A stretch of 64,000 bases of DNA from Chaetoceros tenuissimus (taxonomy: Eukaryota; Bacillariophyta; Thalassiosirophyceae; Chaetocerotales; Chaetocerotaceae): NCBI GenBank assembly GCA_021927905.1, contig BLLK01000047.1, forward strand, positions 1,364,001 to 1,428,000, written 5' to 3'. Below the pieces are notes generated by a model. The model had not been told where the DNA came from, did no database searches, and saw only the letters and a program-made list of their open reading frames with translations. Positions within the stretch are counted from its first letter, which is position 1, and each line of letters begins with the position of its first letter. This document shows, piece by piece, positions 1-12,200 of the stretch. The translations under genes were made by a program, and so were the position numbers.

Positions 1-3000
1 TCTTCAATCTAGCCTTGGAAACTTTCAGTTGCTCTTCGGTGTGACTAATCTTTTTCTTCGAGCTCTCGATTTCTTTCTTCAAGTCTACATTGTTGGTGTA
101 GCTCTCTTCAATCATCTGTTTCAGTTGAGCTTCAGTAGCTTGAGCTTGGTTTAGCTTATCTTGAGATGATTTCATCTCATGATTCAGACTAGCCATTGAA
201 TCTTCCAAGTCTTTGATATTGGACTCAAGATGGCCGATTGTCTGTCGCAAATTAGTAGTCACGGAAACTTCTTTGTTGTATTCTTCAGAAGCTTCCAATA
301 TTGTAGCCTCTTGTTGTTTCTCCTTTTCTTGAAGGCTCTTAATTATTACATCTTTTTCAGAAATAATGCCATTCAGATGAAGTTCCATCTCTGTCTTCAG
401 ATTCTTGGAGTTATCTAATTCTGATTTCAATTTCATGTTATCAGCGCTGAGTAATTCAATGCGTTCCTGTATGTCTCCCTCCAATTTTGCGATTAAAACA
501 TCCTCATTTGCTTTCAAGTCAGTAATTATATTTTTGGATGTTTGAAGTTCTAATTCGAGTCCAGCCAAGGACTTGACCATTGACGACTTAGATTCCTGGA
601 CTCTGGCGAGGTTAGTCTTCAAAGCTTCGATTATTTTTTCATGAGACTTGATCTCTTTAGAATGAGATTCAGATAGTTCCATCAGTTTTGCCTTATGAAT
701 CTTTTCTACTTGCACAAGCTGCATTTTCAGGTCTTTTATTGTTGAGCACGATTCCTTTGTCTTGATTTCATTTTCCTGGAGAAGAGAATTGTATCTAGAA
801 TCAATGAGTGAGAGCTGTGTTTCTATCTCACACTTGGACTCTTCAATATCCTTCATGTCGATGATGAGTGTATCGATAGCATCCTGCTTCTCGACTAATT
901 TTTCCTTGAGCTGAGAAATGACACCATCGCTTGATTTCATCATTTCTTGAAGTCTATTGTTGAGAACATCAATTTGATCTTGATTGGATTGTTTTTGTGC
1001 GCAAAGAAGCTCTTGCTGCTTGTTGGCCTCAAACCTCCATTCAGTCACTTGATGCTGACTTTGTTTGTATTCGGATTGAATTTCCAAAACCTGTTTTTGT
1101 GCTGCTTCCAATTTCAACAGCGCAGAATCCTTTTCCTCTGTTGAAGCATCTAGCAAATTCTGCTTTTCATCTACATCATTCTGAAGCTTCTCAATAAAGT
1201 CTTCCTTTTCAGATAAAGAATCCTGCAAAATATTTTGGAATTGGATGTATCTAGACTCGGAATGTTGTGCAGCTGAACTGGTCTCTTTCAATGACTCTTC
1301 CAGTCTTTGTATTTCACTCTTGCTTGATTGTGTATGTTCGTCAAGCTCTTTTCGCATATTCAAAAGACTTGCATTTGTCTCCTCTATTTTCCCAGGAACC
1401 TCAATTAGTTGGTCCTTTTCTGTTAATTTCTCTTCAAATCTTTCGAGTTGAGTGCATACTTCATCTCGATCTCTAGAAATTGCTTCTAGTTGAGATTGTT
1501 TCTCTTCGATATCTGCTTGAAGCTTCTCGATAAAGTCTTCCTTCTCTTCTACAGATTCGGAGAAAGATGCCTTGAGCTTTGAAAGTTTATCCTCGTAGGA
1601 ACGGCTCAGTTGTGATAACTGACTCTGCTTCTCATCAGATGCATGCTTCAAGTTCAATTTAGCTTCGCGGATCTGATTCTCCAAGTCCAAAACAGTCCTC
1701 ATCATATCACCATTGTTTGCCTCATCCTCAAGTGCTTCTTCGGCATGCTGAAGATCTCTTTCACAAGATTTGAGTTTCTCCTGCAATTCTTGGACTTGTT
1801 TGGAGTACCTAGTGTCGAGTTCATTTCTGTCACTTTCAAAAGATTTGACTTTTTCTTGCAATTTTTCCATATCTTTGACATGTTTGGCCTCGAGTTCATC
1901 TCTGGCACTGCGAAATGAATCGAGCGTAGATTGGAACTGTTGTGCTTCTGTACTGTGTTTCTCTCTTTCGGCGGTCAGAGTTTCCTTGAGTTTGAAAAGG
2001 TCGCTGGAAGAGATTCTAGAAGTCTCCATCCATCGCTTTGTTTCTTCTTGAGCAGATGATAAACGAGATGCAAGGCTTTCATTATCTTTGACAAGTGCAT
2101 CCCTTTCATTCTCACAGAGCTTGAGATTCTCATCGAGCAAAGCAACTTCTTTGTTCAAATCCACCACTTCAGCGCTCTTTTCGGCAAGAGAAGATTCCAT
2201 CTTTATCAACTTTTGCTTAAATACATCAGCGTTCTCATTACTTCCATCCTCAAGTTGTTTCATGAGATTCTGGATGAATGCCTTGGAATCTGCAAGCTTC
2301 TCTTCAAGAGCAAGCTTTTCGTGGTCAAATCTGGACCTCTCCTCTTCTAACTTGTTATTGAAATAATTCCCCTTGCTGGTAAAAGATCTCTGTAACTCTA
2401 AAAGTTGGTGACGGAGACTCTGAGATTCTGTCATGAGTGTTTGATTATGTTTGGAACTATTTTCCTGCTCAGTCAGGAGTTGTTTGTTCTGTTCTTCGAG
2501 CTCGCTGATACGCACATGATTCTGTTTGTTGAGGGTCTCCAAATTATTGATGATTCCGCCTTGACTAGATACCTCTTTTACCAATTGATTAGTTTTGTCC
2601 TTCTCCTCAAAAAGACTTTGCTGTGCTTTCTCAAAGTTTTGCTGCACAATAGTCAACTGAGACCTTGACGACTGAAGTAAAGCTACTTCCTCCTGTAGCG
2701 AATTAAGCTCTGATTCCAGCTCCTTCGACTTTTTAGTCTCATTTGAGAGTTGCTTTTGAGCGTTTTCAAAGCTCTGCTGAATAGTGGTTATCTGAGATTT
2801 CCCATCTACTAAACTTTGGTGAAGCTTTTCGTTCTCTCTTCTCAAATCTCTCTCCCTCTCTGACATTTGTTTCAAAAGCTGTTCCTCTCTACCCTTCTTT
2901 GAGTCTAATTCCTTCTGGGTAGCCTCAAGTTTCTGGTAGATTTGTGCAGTGGTTGATTCTAGAATTTGTTTAGAATCATCCAGTTGTTTCAAAGCATCGT

Positions 3001-5125
3001 CTCGCGATTTCTGAGTCTCGAGAAGTACAGCTTCATGAGTTTTCTTCATTTCTTCTAATCTCTTTATTAGAATGCTGATTTCCTCCTTGAGATTAGATTC
3101 TAGTGTAGTTATTGAATCTTCTTTCTGTTTCAACGCTTCATCCTTGCGAATATTCTCCTCGTGAAGATTCTCTGACTCGGTCGTGAGCATGTTCAACTCC
3201 TCTGATAGTTCTGCAAGCTTCTTTTCAAGAGAAGCAATGTCCGATTTCAGTTCCATTTCCTTCTCTTGAAAAGTAGTTTCCTTGTCACTTAGTTCTGCTA
3301 TCAAGCTTGTCACAAGCTCCTCTTTTTCCGATATTTTCTTGGAGACTTCTTCAACGGAGGATGTTCGAGTTACCAACTCGGTTGAAACTAAGCCTAGCTT
3401 CTTCTCCTTTTCTTGAAGCCTCTTTTCCAGAATGCTCAATTTCGTCTTGAAAAGATCCTTCTGCTCCAATTCTTTCTTGGCTTTGTTCAGCTGTCTATTC
3501 AGATCTCTTTCCTTTCCATTAAAGTCAACCTTTAGTTTTTCCTGCTCAGCACGCAATACACCATTTTGTTTCGCGAGTTCATTCACGCGCATAGTGCTTT
3601 CATCTAGACTTTGCTGAAACCGTTGAAGTTCATTTTCTTTCTCTTGCAAAACAGTTTTTATCTCTTCATCTTTTTCACATAGAATTGAATCGGAGAGTGT
3701 CTGAGTAAGAACAAAAACAAGGTTAGTATGAAACTTTCTATCAGACAAAGTTCAATGCACTATTTCATGTGAGAGTATGTACCTTTGCCTTTTGTGCTAC
3801 TGAAAGCTCTTCCTGTAGATTATCCTTCTCACTCAACACTGCAAGTTTCTCCTTATGGATGTCATTCATAATTTTTGTCATCATTTTCATGCTCTTTTCT
3901 TGCTCTCCAAGGGAAGCCTTGGCTTCACTTAATTCACTCAAGAGTACCATTTTCATTCTGATGGTTTCATCTGATTCTTTGCTCGACCTGCCAGCAAAAG
4001 TCTGACCAATCTGCTTCGAAAGATTATTTGCAACTTGTGATTGTTTCGCCGTGCTCATTACAGGAGCAACGTTCTTCATCACTGTACTGAGAACATCAGT
4101 AATTGGTTTCGTAGGATGTCTTGGAGTATAAAATGTAGACGAATCCTTCACAGTTGATCTTGACATTTTCTTTACAAAGGATGGTGAAAACATGCTGTCA
4201 TTATTCTCGTCATTATTCTTGACAATAGATGGAGTTTTGAGTGCATTCACTGCATCGATACCAGGGCGTACATTGGAATGAGGTGTCAATGGCATTGCTT
4301 TTGCTGGAGATCTTGGAATACGAAATGTCACCACTCTATCTGAAGTCGAAGCAGTGAGAAGAGAAACAATCTCCTTGTATGCTTTAGACGTGACACTCTT
4401 GCCATTAATTGAAACGATAACGTCTCCAACATTGATCTTTCCAGATTTGAGAGCTTGAGTAGGGCTGCTTCTTCCTTTTCCAGTCTCGATAATTTTGAGT
4501 ACCCGACAACCAAATTCTTTTGAACCATTTTTCAAAACAGGTTCTAATTTGAGACCAATGGGTCCTGGCTCAAAAGTAACTGAATATTCTATTCCCCTAC
4601 TACTACTGTTTGACTTTGGCGTTCTAATTGGAGTCTGAATAGCAGCAACTGCCTTTTGTCGATTCTTTTCCACCTGTTTCAAGCTGCCATCTAATTTTCT
4701 TGCTGACATTGGAGTCTTTCCTCCAAAACGCGATGTCCTCATATTTGATTTTGGAGACTTTGCTTTATTTCCTCCTTCTTCATAGTGAGGTGATAGTTTC
4801 GACGAAGTAGCATATGGTCTAATTTTGACAGTGGAATGTTTCTTTTTTGCAAATCGACTTGTTCGTCCCTTTTTGCTACTGGAAACTGATTTTGCAGCGG
4901 ATTGATTTCCGACAGCTGCTTGGCTTAAATTTGTTCCAAACTTTCTTGGCGTTTGCTTTGTCTAGAGAGAGGGTGAGTAACCAAATGAAATGTCATGACA
5001 ACCAGCATGAAAATGTTTTGACGTTTGATACTTACGGAAATGGATGCAGTCGTCTCTGAATATTCACTGGAATCCGCCCCATCGGAATTCATGTCCATTC
5101 CGTAAAGGAAAAGATCAGCCTCCAT
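1..5125 (-). CDS. PDZ-domain long coiled-coil protein (3' end beyond window)
   Basis: Three exons are visible on the minus strand: 5036-5125, 3783-4961 and 1-3700, joined by GT-AG introns of 74 and 82 bp, both phase 0. The frame stays open to position 1, so the C-terminus lies outside the window and more than 1,600 residues are present. Residues around 170-270 form a PDZ domain (IGLKLEP carboxylate-loop region, then INVGDVIVSINGKSV). Everything after about residue 390 is Glu/Lys/Leu/Ser-rich heptad sequence without Pro, i.e. a very long coiled coil. The N-terminus is basic and Ser-rich. PDZ plus long rod suggests a cytoskeletal or membrane-tethering scaffold, golgin- or myosin-tail-like; this is inference and no orthologue is recognised. 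Start chosen at the first ATG of exon 1. Confidence 0.8.
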
Positions 5126-5526
5126 TTTTGCTTTGGTTTTGGAAGCCTAGAGTGTTTCAGGTCAACTCTGTTGCTTTGTTTTTAATTGGAATTAGGTATT
5201 AAAAGGAAAGGTATTGTTGTTTATCATCAAATTTTCTCACCAATTTGAAAATTTATTCCCACGATATTTTAGCTGATAATAATTCCAACGTTTTCGAAAC
5301 TGCTCGCACTTCTTTCACATTTCATTGGTATGTACAAAGCCACACTGAACTCGCTTTTGTGAAGAAATGCATTACGTATAGAATTATGTGATACAAACTA
5401 CCACGTATAAATTTTCAATATGGAAAATACTCTATGATAATTCTAAATTCTTCCAGCTTCAGCATTGATGATTCAATGCCCCGTCTTTACAAAACGACAT
5501 TTCAAAAAAAAGTTAAAAATTTAGAT
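5126..5526. other. intergenic, 401 bp
   Basis: AT-rich spacer between the 5' end of the PDZ coiled-coil gene and the 3' end of the next minus-strand gene. It should hold the coiled-coil gene's promoter. No repeat or RNA gene was recognised. Confidence 0.5.
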
Positions 5527-6186
5527 TTAGTACTGGACCATGTCATATTTCTTAATCAAACCAAGTTCTAGACCAACTTCATAAAAACTTGTCACGGAAA
5601 ATTCTTGTATTTCATCAGTTGCATGGGCTATTGTCACTTCACCTGAGACAATCTTTAACGCAGATTTTGTAACTTCCTGCAGTAAAGCATATGTTTTATA
5701 CCAATTTGCCAATTCTTGCTTCCCTATCTTGCTTCTTTTATCATTCTTGTACAAAATTTTGTCATCTACAGTTTGTGATAATTTACTCAATACATTCTGT
5801 TCATGGCCATGGAGAATTTCAACTAGTTGAGAATATTTCATTTCGTAAATTACGTCATGACGATCTGCCAAATTTGAGTGGTTGGGATCAATATCTTCAT
5901 CTAGAGTAATGAGACATCTTTTAATATTGAGTTCATCAGCAACGGCTCTGGTGATTGCAGATATTCCCGTTTTCGTCAGTGGGTCTCCTTGTGAAATCAA
6001 AATAATTGGTTTTGTTATATTTCTCTCTTTCCAATGTCTGTGTAGATTATTCACTATTCTATTTGCTACATGATGCGGGTCTCGATCGTCTCGTGTATGT
6101 CCCTCAATAAGGAGTGGATGGAACTCAGATAAAGTTGAACGAATCATGAATAGATCTCGTAGCACTGTAATGGTTGGTAGTTTCAT
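5527..6186 (-). CDS. conserved-looking hypothetical protein
   Basis: Single-exon frame of 219 aa from the first in-frame ATG (MKLPTITVLRDLF). The frame is open further upstream to about 6276 and beyond but has no ATG there, so an upstream exon or a longer 5' UTR is possible. The composition is globular. A segment near residues 60-85 (KPIILISQGDPLTKTG) looks like a beta-strand followed by a glycine loop, as in nucleotide- or sugar-phosphate-binding folds. An acidic stretch (LDEDIDPNH) follows. No family is recognised and no function is proposed. Confidence 0.6.
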   Translation of the reverse strand: MKLPTITVLRDLFMIRSTLSEFHPLLIEGHTRDDRDPHHVANRIVNNLHRHWKERNITKPIILISQGDPLTKTGISAITRAVADELNIKRCLITLDEDIDPNHSNLADRHDVIYEMKYSQLVEILHGHEQNVLSKLSQTVDDKILYKNDKRSKIGKQELANWYKTYALLQEVTKSALKIVSGEVTIAHATDEIQEFSVTSFYEVGLELGLIKKYDMVQY

Positions 6187-7270
6187 GATGGTTGATACTT
6201 TTGCAGCAAAGATAGGCGATAGGCGGAATGAAGGAATAGAAGCAAGCCTAAAGAGTGAGATGAAGCAAGAACACAAGTTTAGTTCTTGTCTCTCAAAATA
6301 TGTTAAATCAGGGAGAGTTGGACAAGTAGGAGGAGTGTTGAAGCATAGTTATGTAATTTCACAATGCAAAGAATATTCTTGCTCTTGATTCTTCAATACA
6401 TAATCAAAACGCAACATTGTGGCTAATGAAAATCTACGCGCAAAGAAAAGTGGCACGCGTTGAAAAGTGGCACACAGCCGTTATCGTGGAGGATCACACA
6501 CAAACTGGAAAGAAGTCCCATTTTATATACAACTTAATTAGACTACAACGTATCTTAACATACAAAAATCTCAATTAAACTACCGTTGCAGAAGTCTTGT
6601 AAATACATTCAAGAAGTATATTAGCCACTGGAACGGTCATCATAGCACGTCTATTACACTACTAACCCATATGGAAATAAACCATTTTTTGTGGACTTTT
6701 CTACGTGATTTTCTCGTACTTACCCATACCAGAAAATACATTTATTCAAGCGTATAGTGCTCGTAATATAAAAAATTTGAACATCACACTCATACAAAAT
6801 ATGTTTGTATATATATGTAGGATATATCTTTACTGTGGTTTCATGTTTCTAGAGAATTTTTTTATAAATTGTGCATAGTGATTCTCTCCACTTTGACCAT
6901 TGTCCGTTTGTGGTGTACTAGCTTTTACGCGTCAAACAAAAAAGTGGCACATGCCACTTTTCAACGTGCGTAGAAAATGAGTGAGTCACAAATGGAAAGG
7001 ACATTTTAGTCTGTCCCTCGCTTTTACGGTTATTAGTAGCGGTTTAGTTACGCGGAAAAACTGGCTGCCATTGATGATGAGAGATGGAAAACATCGAAGA
7101 ACGCCAAAAAAGTGATGTCGCCATCAAAGAAAAACACACATCATAATCCTCAAGCGACTGCAAGAAATATTTTTCCTTGGAGAAAGAAGCGAAGGAAAAC
7201 ATAGCTTTGTAGTATATCATCTAGAGTTAGAATTAAGATCGCGTCAGAGTTCGGCAAAATCTTCAGGAAA
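6187..7270. other. intergenic, 1.08 kb, with a MITE-like insert
   Basis: Divergent spacer between the minus-strand unknown gene and NAD kinase. About half is the 540-bp inverted-repeat element. The remainder, 6974-7270, is the presumed NAD kinase promoter and 5' UTR. No other feature was recognised. Confidence 0.5.
6434..6973. mobile_element. MITE-like element with inverted ends, 540 bp
   Basis: The ends are imperfect inverted repeats. The left end starts CTACGCGCAAAGAAAAGTGG; the right end read in reverse starts CTACGCACGTTGAAAAGTGG. Both continue with further AAAGTGGCA/TGCCACTTTT motifs, so the subterminal regions are self-complementary as well. AAAAT lies directly outside both ends (6429-6433 and 6974-6978) and could be a 5-bp target duplication. 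The interior is AT-rich with no coding frame, so this would be non-autonomous. It lies in the spacer upstream of the NAD kinase gene. The superfamily is not assigned. Confidence 0.5.
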
Positions 7271-9046
7271 ATGTGTAACCGTAATTACTTTGTTCTTTCA
7301 TTCTCACTTTTGGCGCAGCTTTCTCATTCTTTCCACGTCGGGAAGTATAACATTCATCACCCATTCAAAAACATGCGTAATGGTGCCGTCTATAGTGAAG
7401 AAAAAACAAGTACACAGCAGCAGGAAGTAGAATCTGTGGAGGAGGATACTTTATCAAAAGGTAAATTGATGCCATCTCCATCTGAAAGACGAAAAATGGA
7501 TCTTTCATGGTGTGCTCCGGATACATGTATGACAGGTGAACTTAGAGAGCAGGTCGTTGGTCAGCATAATAATATTCTATTTAATCATCCTGCTACGGGA
7601 CAGGTGACATATCAATGGGCTGATTCTGATAACTTGCCGACGCCTAAAGTTTTGATCCTTGTTAAACAAAATGATGACGATTTACTTCGTACTGCAGCTG
7701 ATGTAAGTGTTTCTATCTGCATTTATTTGGTTCGATGCAATGAAACTATAGAAAAGAATTCTCATTTTAATGATTGAAAGGTGGTGAAAGATTTAATTAG
7801 CTTTGATGACATTAAAATATTGGTAACTCCTGAGGTATCTGCGAAATTTTCGCACTATTACGATGTTGATAATCAAAAGATTCTTTTATTTGATCCAAAA
7901 CCAGTTCCAGGCTTTGGAGGAAATCATTTGCCTTCTGACTCTTTACAATATGCATCATATGAGGATTTGAATGAAGTAGAGAATATAGACCACGAAAATG
8001 AAGACGGGCCTGACTTAATTTGTACACTAGGAGGTGACGGACTCTTAATGTATGCTAGTAATTTGTTTGCAGGTCCATGTCCGCCAATTTTATGTATTTC
8101 AGCCGGATCACTAGGTTTTCTTACACCATTTTCACGATGTGAAATGGTCGATGCAATCAGAATAAGCCTAGGACTACCAGCTAAAGAAGAAAAATCTGAC
8201 AATAGGGAAAATGAAAAGGCATGGTTAGAAGAACCTTCATTGAAGCTTCCAGGACAAGGACCAGATGTGCAGGGAAGAGATGAACAAAACAGTTTAGGCA
8301 AAGAAGGAAGTACGAAAGTGAAATTTGGAGCTAATAATTTGATCTGTTTAAGTATGCGAATGAGATTAGACTGCAGAGTCTTCAATAAAGAAGGTGTAGT
8401 GAGGGCAAGATTCAATGTTTTGAACGAAGTTGTCATTGACCGAGGCAGTTCCCCATATCTAGCAGCTCTTGAGTGCTTTTGTGATGATGTTCATTTGACT
8501 ACTGTTCAAGCAGATGGAGTAATTTTCAGTACACCAACTGGTTCAACAGCCTACAGTATGGCCGCTGGTGGATGTGAGTTTCTGCGTGTTGAGAATTTAC
8601 TTGAAATTATTATTGTTTTATCAAATACATGACATATGCTGACAGTTTTCATTTAATTAATTTAGCTGTGGTTCACCCAGCTGTCCCTTGCATACTTGTC
8701 ACACCTATTTGTCCACATGTTTTGAGTTTTCGTTCAATGGTAAGTAAACATGAGAATTTTTCGACCAATGGCATCAGCAAGAGCTTACACTATGAATCTA
8801 TCATAGGTTTTCCCTGATCATGTCGTCCTACGCTGTTATGTACCGGACGATGCAAGATCAGATGCTGCAGTTGCATTTGATGGGAAGCATCGTAGAGAAT
8901 TGCATCGAGGTGATTCAGTCCAAATTCAAATGAGTGCCTACCCTGTGCCTACCATCAACAGAAGAGATCATTCATCAGACTGGTTATCAAGTCTGAAAAG
9001 GAATTTTAATTTCAACACAAGAGCCAGACAATTGCCCCTAAATTGA
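7271..9046 (+). CDS. NAD(H) kinase
   Basis: Phosphorylates NAD(H) to NADP(H) using ATP. Four exons: 7271-7702, 7781-8573, 8666-8739 and 8807-9046, all with GT-AG boundaries and consistent phases (0, 1, 0). Family hallmarks are visible: the GGDG nucleotide-binding motif in ICTLGGDGLLMYA, an LGFLTPF segment, NEVVIDRG, and TPTGSTAYSMAAGG spliced to SVVHP and VPCILVTPICPH. A long charged insert sits between LGLPA and the substrate domain, roughly residues 275-325. The N-terminal 25 residues are hydrophobic (SFSLLAQLSHSF) and may be a plastid or ER presequence; the targeting is inferred. The total of about 512 codons is in the range of eukaryotic NAD kinases with leader extensions. Confidence 0.9.
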
Positions 9047-9248
9047 ATTAAGTAAACACTTTCTAATGAACGCAATAGACATGGAAACATTTTTTTTTGA
9101 CGCAATGAAAAGTTCAATATCTAAGATTCAATGAAATATAAGTTCGGTTCGATGATGGTCATCATCATTGTAGGCAATGTCTGATGAGCAATCACAGCAC
9201 ATGTTATAACTAATGACTGTTAAATTTATATACAATTGATGACAGAGA

Positions 9249-12200
9249 TTATCGTTTTTCACCGTTCATTCTTTCTTCGTTTAACATACTTTCAGCCATT
9301 TTAATGTTTCCAAGGGTACACGCGATCATATGATGGTCATCGTCCAAAGTTCGCCGATATATTTGCAGAGCATTCATCCAGTGCTTTAGGGCTCTGCGGT
9401 AATCTTGCTGAAGAGCAAAGAGAGATCCAATATTATGCAAGGTTTGAGCAACCTCAAATTCTTTGCCTCTTGCTTTTCTGATATTGAGTGCAGCTTCGTA
9501 GCACTCGAGGGCTTTGGACATGTCTCCCGTATCGCAATAGATGATACCCATGCCAAACAGAGTCGTGGCGACATCAAGGTTGTCATTTCCGAAGCGACTC
9601 CTAATTTTTAAGGATTCTTTTAAACATTTCAACGCTTTCTCGCCCTCGTGTTGTTTTTGATAAATTCCTGCAATATTATCGAGACTATTCGCAACTTTGA
9701 TATGTTCATGACCAAGATGAAGTCTTCTAATCCTCAATGATTCTTGGTGATATTTAAGTGCCTCATCATACTGTTCAATGCATTCATATACAATACCGAT
9801 GTTATTCATGGTTTTAGCGCAAGTGAGATGGTCATCCCCAAGCACTTTCTGATAAAGGACGAGTGCTGAACCATAACTTGCCAGTGCTTTATCATGTTTG
9901 CGGATTGTCTGTTGGACTGCGCCAATGGCAAAATATGAGTCTGCAACTGATTCATCTTGGCTTGATTTCGTCTCTCGAATTTTCAAAGCTTGCCCATACA
10001 TATCTAGACTGCTTTGCCATTGTTTCCTATCTTCGTGAATAAGTCCCATTTCAGATAGGATGTAAGCGACGGAAATGTCATCTTCCTCCAATCTCTTTCT
10101 TTTAATACGTAAGGCTGTACTGAAAGCGTCGAATGCTTCATCTTTGTACTTCATTTTTACCATAACTTTGCCCATGCTCAAATACGCATCAGCAGTCTTT
10201 ATACTCGTTGGACTGTGGCTCTTCATTGTCTTCAGAGATTCTCCAAGATATTCTCGAGCTTTTAGCAAGTCTCCAAGGATCAAGCACAAGTCTCCGATGT
10301 CTTTTAACACCTCAGCTACTAACACATGGCCATCTCCCAAAATTTCCGTTCTCATCGATAGAGCTTTTTCTAAGGTCACATTTGCATCGTCGTAATCACC
10401 CTTCTCTTTGTAAGCTCTACCTAATTTATGTAGAACGAGAGCGACTGACAAGTGAGCCTTATCATGAGCAGCCTCAAAAATTTTCAAAGCTTCTCCGAAG
10501 TGATGAATTGCTTCACTGTATCTCTCTTGTAGATGATCAATTTCTCCTAGGTTTACAAGTGTTTCGCCGAAGTGCTCTTTACCTTCGTCGCCTCTGAGAG
10601 TCCAAATACGTTGGGATTCTAGAAAGCAATTCTGTGCAATATCTACCTGACTTCGGCGAAGTTGAATTACACCCACGTCATTTATGATTGCAGCAACTTC
10701 GGTACTATCTTCGCCGAAAAGTTTTTTTCTCATTCGTAAAACTGGAAAGGTGTTAACAGGATGTATTCATACAAAAAATGACTTGCATCATGAGTTAAAT
10801 CTTACCTTCTTTGAATGTATTCAGTGCATCATCCATATCTCCACTCTTGGACTGAACCTTTCCGATGAAAAAGAGCGTGTTACAAACCTCAATGTCTTCT
10901 TCTCCGAAGATGAGTCGCTTCAAAGCTAGCGCTCTCTCCAAATACCTGTAAGCTTCGTCAAAACATAAGAGAGATAAACAAACTGATCCGAGCGAGTCCA
11001 AAACGCTACATGTGGTTATATGTGCACCGAATTTCTTTTCATATATGACAAGCGCTTCCTGGAAATGTGTTTTTGCTTCATTATTTTTTCCAGTTACTGT
11101 CAGAGAAGAAGCTAGTAAGTTCAAAGTCTCTGCAATTGATAGGTGGCTGCCCACATAGTGCCGATATTTTAGTTTCAAGCTGGTCTGGAGGCACTCCGTG
11201 GCTTTCTCATGCTCTTCTTTTTGGTGATAAATTGCCCCAATGCTAAAAAAAGAGCATGATTATTAGGTTGAATACTGACTTCCGGATAATTTGTTCGATA
11301 AAAAACCGCTAACATGAAACTCACCTGTGCAATGAAAACGCTACTTCAATATGTTTTTTGCCTAGCAAAGATAAGCGAATTGCAAGTGCGTCCTTGTAGT
11401 AATTTAAAGAATCGTCCAGTAGTCCTAACTTCTCATTTATCATGCCAATGTTCTGCAAAGTATTAGCAGTTGATATGGACTTGTTACCAAATGCCAGACG
11501 CTTGATGATGAGAGATTTTTCGTAGCATTCGGCAGCTTTATCCAAGTCATTCTGTTTTGCGGCACAATTACCCATGTTGTGGAGGGTCTCCCCACAGTCT
11601 TCATGATGTTGACCAAGTATTGTTTGACGGACCTTCAAACAATCTGAAAAACATCGCATTGCTTTTTGAAAAGACCGACGTTTGGCGTGTGCAATACCTA
11701 GAGAATTCAGGAGGTCACCAATTTCATGATACTGCTTCTTAATCTTCCGAATCTTAATTCAAAATGATTAGCTGTGTCGATCGAAAAAATGACAAATGAG
11801 GGAGACAACTCACCTTTAGAGATCTTATGAAACAATCAATAGCCTCGGTAAATCTATTCATAGTCTCTAGAAGAGATCCCTTCCTAAAGTAGAGCGTTGC
11901 TATTTCTAGATGAAGTTCATTATCCCCTTCGTGCTTCAGTTTTATTTTTGCTACTTCCAACATATCGTCATAACATTGCAAAAGACCTTCATCTCCTGTT
12001 TCATTTGCAAAGGCTTTGGCGCGTTCGTTTAGAATAATTCTGAACAATCTCAGAGACTTGTCAAGATTGGATTTCTTATAAATATTTGCAATGCAAGCAA
12101 TTGTTTCACAGATATCTCTGTGGAAAGAGGGTTGCAAGAGAAGCCGTCTAATGCGGAGACATTCCTTGAGAGCAACTAAACTTTTTTCGTCCTCGCCAAT

